A program made the translations under genes and the position numbers. A model generated the notes under the pieces. It did no database searches. It was given only the letters and a program-made list of their open reading frames with translations, and had not been told where the DNA came from. From Akkermansiaceae bacterium (GTDB lineage Bacteria; Verrucomicrobiota; Verrucomicrobiia; Verrucomicrobiales; Akkermansiaceae), in contig CAIVKO010000194.1 of NCBI GenBank assembly GCA_903906515.1, positions 1-37,709 on the forward strand: 37,709 nucleotides of DNA, in the 5' to 3' direction. Shown piece by piece: positions 34,380 to 37,709 of this stretch. Position 1 is the first letter of the stretch, and every line of letters begins with the position of its first letter.

Positions 34380-37320
34380 CAGAGAAGACCTCGTATCTGA
34401 TGATTTGTATTTGGCTGGGTTTATTGCCCATTTGGTCGAAGACCACGAGGTCATTCTCACCGTCTTTAAGCCAGCACTCAGGCATGTAGAGCGGAACCTT
34501 TTGCGGGCATTCGCCAAGGTTATGGCCATTGAGCCAGAGATGGCCTGCTTTGATCCCTTTGGAGACATCCGTGTTGGCGTTGCGGGGCTTCGCAATAATG
34601 AGCCCCAGCGTTTCGCGCATGCCAGCGGGGGGGTGATAGGTGAAACTATTCTTCCAGAAGGTGGGCAGATTCGGGGTGGTGGGCGTGCCGGTTTGCCACG
34701 GCTGACGGGTGAGGAAGTCGTTCCAGTTGGTGACCCGTCCGATGATGGCGGTTTCCCGCAGGTCTGTTAGCCCACCGCGGAAATACCAGGTGGCTTGGCT
34801 GAGGGGTGAGTTATGCCAGAGGGCGACGGCGAGATTCGCTGAAGCCCCTTTGCTCACCCGGCACAGGAGGGTGTTCTTGCCCGCTCGTAGTAGCTTGGAG
34901 ACATCTTGTGAGGGGGAACTCAGGCGTTGGCCGTTGAGATAGATGCCGTTTTCGTTGGTGAAGAGATTCTTTTCTTTGCCGTCAACACTCGGTGACTGGA
35001 GGATCGAATCCACTTGGTCTGCGGTTACCGTGAAGGTGCCGCGAAACCACGTTTGACCACGTTCAATTTTCACCTTTTGCGAGTCACCGGCGAGCGCTTG
35101 CCAGGCGCTATCGTCATAACTCGTTTGGGCGATTTTATCAAGTGTGCCTGCGGGGTTTTCGGTGCCCGTCCACTGCTTCCAAGCGATGGTGATTGTGGGT
35201 GTGGAATCCGTGGAGACGTCACCCCAGAGACCTCGAGCGGCGCCATTGCGGATGGGGCCAGTGAAATTCCAGAGTTTCGGACGGGGGCCGATTTTGGCGA
35301 GCACTGCCAGGGTGTTGTCGCCAGCTTTGGCGTCGAGGTGATCAAACGAGGCGGGCTGCCCATTGAGGAAGACTGAGAAGGTGCCGGATTTGCCCATAAA
35401 GTTGAGAGCGACGGGACCGGCGACGTCGCGGTGCAGGGTGGTGCGATACCAACCGTAGCGATTTTGGAAGCCGTCGTAGCTTTCCATGGATTGCGGGCCT
35501 TTGGATTGAGCCCAGTCTTTAGTACTAAAGTCGGGGGCTCTTTCCGCTGCGGCATCGCGCCACGACCAAGCGGCGAGGGCGGGTAAGGCGGGGGCGGGTA
35601 AGGCGGCTTTGGTTATCTCTGATTTACCGCTGGCGGCGTAGATCGTTGCCTTGCCGCCTTCAGGCGGAAAGTCCATGCTGCCGTCTTCGCGGACGAAGGA
35701 CGGGCCGATATGGATTTTGTCGTGAGCGAGCCAGGTTTTCTCGGTCAACTCGGTGTTCATGACGAGGAGCTTGGCTTGATGGCCGTCGCCGGAATCGAGG
35801 GGGATTTCGGTGACGGTGGCGTCGGTGGGGTAGGTGAAATTGACTTGGGCGGGGGACTTGCCTGGGACTTTGCGTTTGAGAGTGACTTCTCCGGCGTCGC
35901 CAGCGGCTCCGTAGCAGACCCAGTAATCGATGCTGCCAAGAGTTTGGCGGAACAGCACGTTGGTGCAGACGGACTCGAAAGATGCGTTGGCCGTCCACGG
36001 CAGATTGACGATGACGGTGCGGGGTTCCTGGGAAACAACTTTGAGGCTGCCCTGGTGGGGCAGCGTCATGCCGCCGACGGTCATGCGAGTGGCGAAAACA
36101 CCGTTCTTTTCTCCGTCGGGGGATTTGTAGGCATCGGCGGTGGGTGGGATTGCCGCGAGTTTGCTCGTGTCACTTTTCTTTGGAAAAGCGTCAACCAGAA
36201 CGATGCTGCCGCCGGTCGGGTTGGTGCGGGTGGTCACGCGCAGTTCCGGGCGGTCGCATTTGGCGAGAGCGGGATCGTTGTGGCTGCTGGTTAGCAGCGC
36301 GGAAAAGCTTTGGGCAAAGTAGGCGGCGCGGCGCGCGGGGAAGTAGAGATTGTGAAACTGGCCGGTTTCCCCGATGGGTGCCGAGTAGTCGTAGCTGGTC
36401 TCGAACGAATCCCCGGAGTAGCCGAAGTTGGTGCCACCGTGAACCATGTAGTAGGCATAGCCGGCTCCGCCGAAAGCGATGATTTTCCACGTGCCGCGCA
36501 CCTTTTCGTTGAGCATGGCGGGAGCCATATTGCCATACTTGCCGATCCAGCCGGTCCAGAATTCCGTGGTGTACCAAGGAGATTTTCCAGGTTGGAAGGG
36601 TTGTTCACCGGAGGGATCGCTGCCATGATTGAGGCCGGAGAGAAAGAGGGGGATTTCCAATCCGTTGGCGCGGGCTTGCTCGACCAGGTGTTTCAGGTAG
36701 GGATCCTTGTCATCGGTACCCCAACCCTTTGGGTGTTCGTTTTCCAACTGCACCATCAGCACGTTGCCGCCGCGATGAATCTGGTGTTTGGCAACGATCT
36801 TTTCGACTTGGGCGAGGTGGCGGTCGGCCAAGGGCTGAAACAGCGGGCCCGTGTCGCGCAGGGTCATGCCGGGTTTTATACTGAGCCAGGCTGGAAACCC
36901 GCCGTGTTCCCACTCAGCGCAGGAATAGGGGCCGACACGGACTATGCTATACATGCCCATCTCCTGATTGAGCGTAAGCCAGGCGTCGAGGTCGAGGTTG
37001 TCGGTGAAATTCCATTGACCCTCTTTGCCTTCAATGGCGTTCCAAAAAACATACATCTGCATGCAGTTAAAGCCCATTTGCTTGGAGCGCCAGATGCGGT
37101 CGCGCCAGAGTTCGCGCGGGATGCGGGCATAGTGCATCTCACCGGCGGTGAGGAAGGTCGGCTTGCCGTTGACCGCAAAATAGCTGTCCTTCCAGTTGAT
37201 GGCACTTTGCGCAGCTGGCTCGGCCGGATAGATTTCGCCGTTGGCCTGCGCCAAACCGAGACTAAGAAGGGTAATAAGGAACAGGGCACCGACTCTAATG
37301 GTGAACAAGGATTTTTGCAT
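34369..37320 (-). CDS. GH35 beta-galactosidase, secreted
   Basis: 983 residues with a signal peptide (MQKSLFTIRVGALFLITLLS, cleaved near AQA). The catalytic barrel begins LTAGEMHYARIPRELWRDRI. It contains YSIVRVGPYSCAEWEHGGFP, the acid/base site MVQLENEHP (second Glu, E195) and the nucleophile site TTEFWTGW (E253). Beta-sandwich domains follow, typical of long GH35 enzymes (for example WFRGTFTV, GIYLNGQRL, HLWLNGHNLGECPQKVPLYM). It should release terminal beta-galactose from an oligosaccharide or exopolysaccharide. The last few codons overlap a GH99-like fragment, so its extreme C-terminus (YEVFSVLE) may be altered by that junction. Confidence 0.93.
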   Translation of the reverse strand: MQKSLFTIRVGALFLITLLSLGLAQANGEIYPAEPAAQSAINWKDSYFAVNGKPTFLTAGEMHYARIPRELWRDRIWRSKQMGFNCMQMYVFWNAIEGKEGQWNFTDNLDLDAWLTLNQEMGMYSIVRVGPYSCAEWEHGGFPAWLSIKPGMTLRDTGPLFQPLADRHLAQVEKIVAKHQIHRGGNVLMVQLENEHPKGWGTDDKDPYLKHLVEQARANGLEIPLFLSGLNHGSDPSGEQPFQPGKSPWYTTEFWTGWIGKYGNMAPAMLNEKVRGTWKIIAFGGAGYAYYMVHGGTNFGYSGDSFETSYDYSAPIGETGQFHNLYFPARRAAYFAQSFSALLTSSHNDPALAKCDRPELRVTTRTNPTGGSIVLVDAFPKKSDTSKLAAIPPTADAYKSPDGEKNGVFATRMTVGGMTLPHQGSLKVVSQEPRTVIVNLPWTANASFESVCTNVLFRQTLGSIDYWVCYGAAGDAGEVTLKRKVPGKSPAQVNFTYPTDATVTEIPLDSGDGHQAKLLVMNTELTEKTWLAHDKIHIGPSFVREDGSMDFPPEGGKATIYAASGKSEITKAALPAPALPALAAWSWRDAAAERAPDFSTKDWAQSKGPQSMESYDGFQNRYGWYRTTLHRDVAGPVALNFMGKSGTFSVFLNGQPASFDHLDAKAGDNTLAVLAKIGPRPKLWNFTGPIRNGAARGLWGDVSTDSTPTITIAWKQWTGTENPAGTLDKIAQTSYDDSAWQALAGDSQKVKIERGQTWFRGTFTVTADQVDSILQSPSVDGKEKNLFTNENGIYLNGQRLSSPSQDVSKLLRAGKNTLLCRVSKGASANLAVALWHNSPLSQATWYFRGGLTDLRETAIIGRVTNWNDFLTRQPWQTGTPTTPNLPTFWKNSFTYHPPAGMRETLGLIIAKPRNANTDVSKGIKAGHLWLNGHNLGECPQKVPLYMPECWLKDGENDLVVFDQMGNKPSQIQIIRYEVFSVLE

Positions 37321-37377
37321 ATAGAATATTCAGTTAGTTATGGATGGAATGCAATCATCAGTTAGATTGTTGAAATC

Positions 37378-37500
37378 TCAGCGGGCGGGGTACCGGCGCT
37401 CAGGCAGGTTATTTAATTGGGCGCTGGATTTCACTGCATGCGCGCTCAAGGCGAGAGCAAAAGCTAAGTTTAATGCGATGAGCAAATGTTTTTTTATAAT
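37378..37500 (-). pseudogene. 40-codon signal-peptide ORF with ATT in start position
   Basis: Between the fucosidase and beta-galactosidase genes, the - strand encodes (M)IKKHLLIALNLAFALALSA then HAVKSSAQLNN and a stop at 37378-37380. Charge, hydrophobic core and A-H-A cleavage site are those of a good signal peptide. The codon where the start is expected (37498-37500) is ATT, with GGAA a few bases upstream. Either ATT is used, which is rare, or a former ATG has mutated. After about 30 residues nothing recognisable follows, so it resembles the head of a lost secreted-protein gene. Confidence 0.4.
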
Positions 37501-37546
37501 GTGTTCCGATAATGGCGAAGTCTTGTTTGGGTAGCGAGATTGTTCG

Positions 37547-37709
37547 TTATTTTTCAGGGGTATCGAGCACCAGCACCGAGGCGATGGGATCAGGCGACTT
37601 TTCCGGAAGAATTACGGTTAGTTTAACGCCATCCATGGTTACGGTCAGCGGTGATTTGCTAGAATCCGCCAACATATAAGCCTTGGTGACCGCGCCCAGC
37701 TTGCCTTTG
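37547..37709 (-). CDS. GH29 alpha-L-fucosidase, C-terminal end only in window
   Basis: The frame entering from the window edge reads KLGAVTKAYMLADSSKSPL, then LTVILPEKSPDPIASVLVLD, and stops at 37547-37549. The pattern KAYLLAD followed some 25 residues later by LPxxxPDxIAxVLxLD is the C-terminal beta-domain of GH29 alpha-L-fucosidases. The catalytic barrel lies outside the window. It would release alpha-L-fucose from a glycan and stands in the same orientation as the beta-galactosidase 0.2 kb downstream. Confidence 0.75.
   Translation of the reverse strand, partial: KGKLGAVTKAYMLADSSKSPLTVTMDGVKLTVILPEKSPDPIASVLVLDTPEK

Overview
This is GC-rich bacterial DNA that most likely comes from the Verrucomicrobiota or a close PVC-group relative. 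The grounds are family content, not a marker gene: autotransporter-associated beta-strand (PATR) repeat proteins, propeller-type sensor kinases, a MoxR/DUF58/BatA operon, secreted GH99-like, GH127-like, GH35 and GH29 enzymes, and a C-terminal tail of a type common in this phylum. Neither rRNA, tRNA nor CRISPR was seen.

The first 9.6 kb reads on the + strand. The end of one PATR protein is followed by a second, complete one with an N-terminal NodB-type polysaccharide deacetylase domain. A large sensor histidine kinase starts inside the stop codon of the second protein (GTGA overlap). A NarL-type response regulator follows, then a close paralogue with its own upstream region containing direct repeats and a palindrome. 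This looks like a secreted carbohydrate-active protein set coupled to its own two-component system.

From 9.5 to 14.9 kb lies an island of nucleotidyltransferase toxin-antitoxin-like genes and recombination debris. An AbiE-type pair has its toxin gene cut short exactly at the end of the second response regulator. Next is an intact divergent pair (DUF6036-like nucleotidyltransferase plus winged-helix protein) behind a 14-bp palindrome. After these come a complete tyrosine recombinase, a truncated second recombinase in ATGA overlap with it, a fragment of a sliding clamp (DnaN), an orphan C-terminal tail, and a GH127 gene reduced to its two ends.

From 14.4 to 34 kb everything reads on the - strand. 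In the direction of transcription this is a tight six-gene block (MoxR ATPase, DUF58, BatA/VWA with a PA14 domain, a second VWA membrane protein, a DUF4175-like coiled-coil membrane protein, a squalene-cyclase-fold protein). It runs without a gap into a truncated GH99-like gene and a third PATR-deacetylase. After a short intergenic region come a signal-peptide stub, a beta-helix gene reduced to its two ends, a secreted FAD-dependent oxidoreductase and a sialate O-acetylesterase. At 34-37.7 kb, also on the - strand, are a second GH99-like fragment, a GH35 beta-galactosidase, a short signal-peptide ORF and the 3' end of a GH29 alpha-L-fucosidase.

The polysaccharide genes fit deacetylation, deacylation and exo-cleavage of an acetylated, fucose- and galactose-containing glycan outside the cytoplasm. 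The most unusual property of the window is how many genes survive only as a head, a tail, or a head joined to a tail with the middle missing, and that a 71-bp repeat sits at two of those junctions. This may be real genome decay and recombination among paralogues, or it may be assembly error; only reads can decide.
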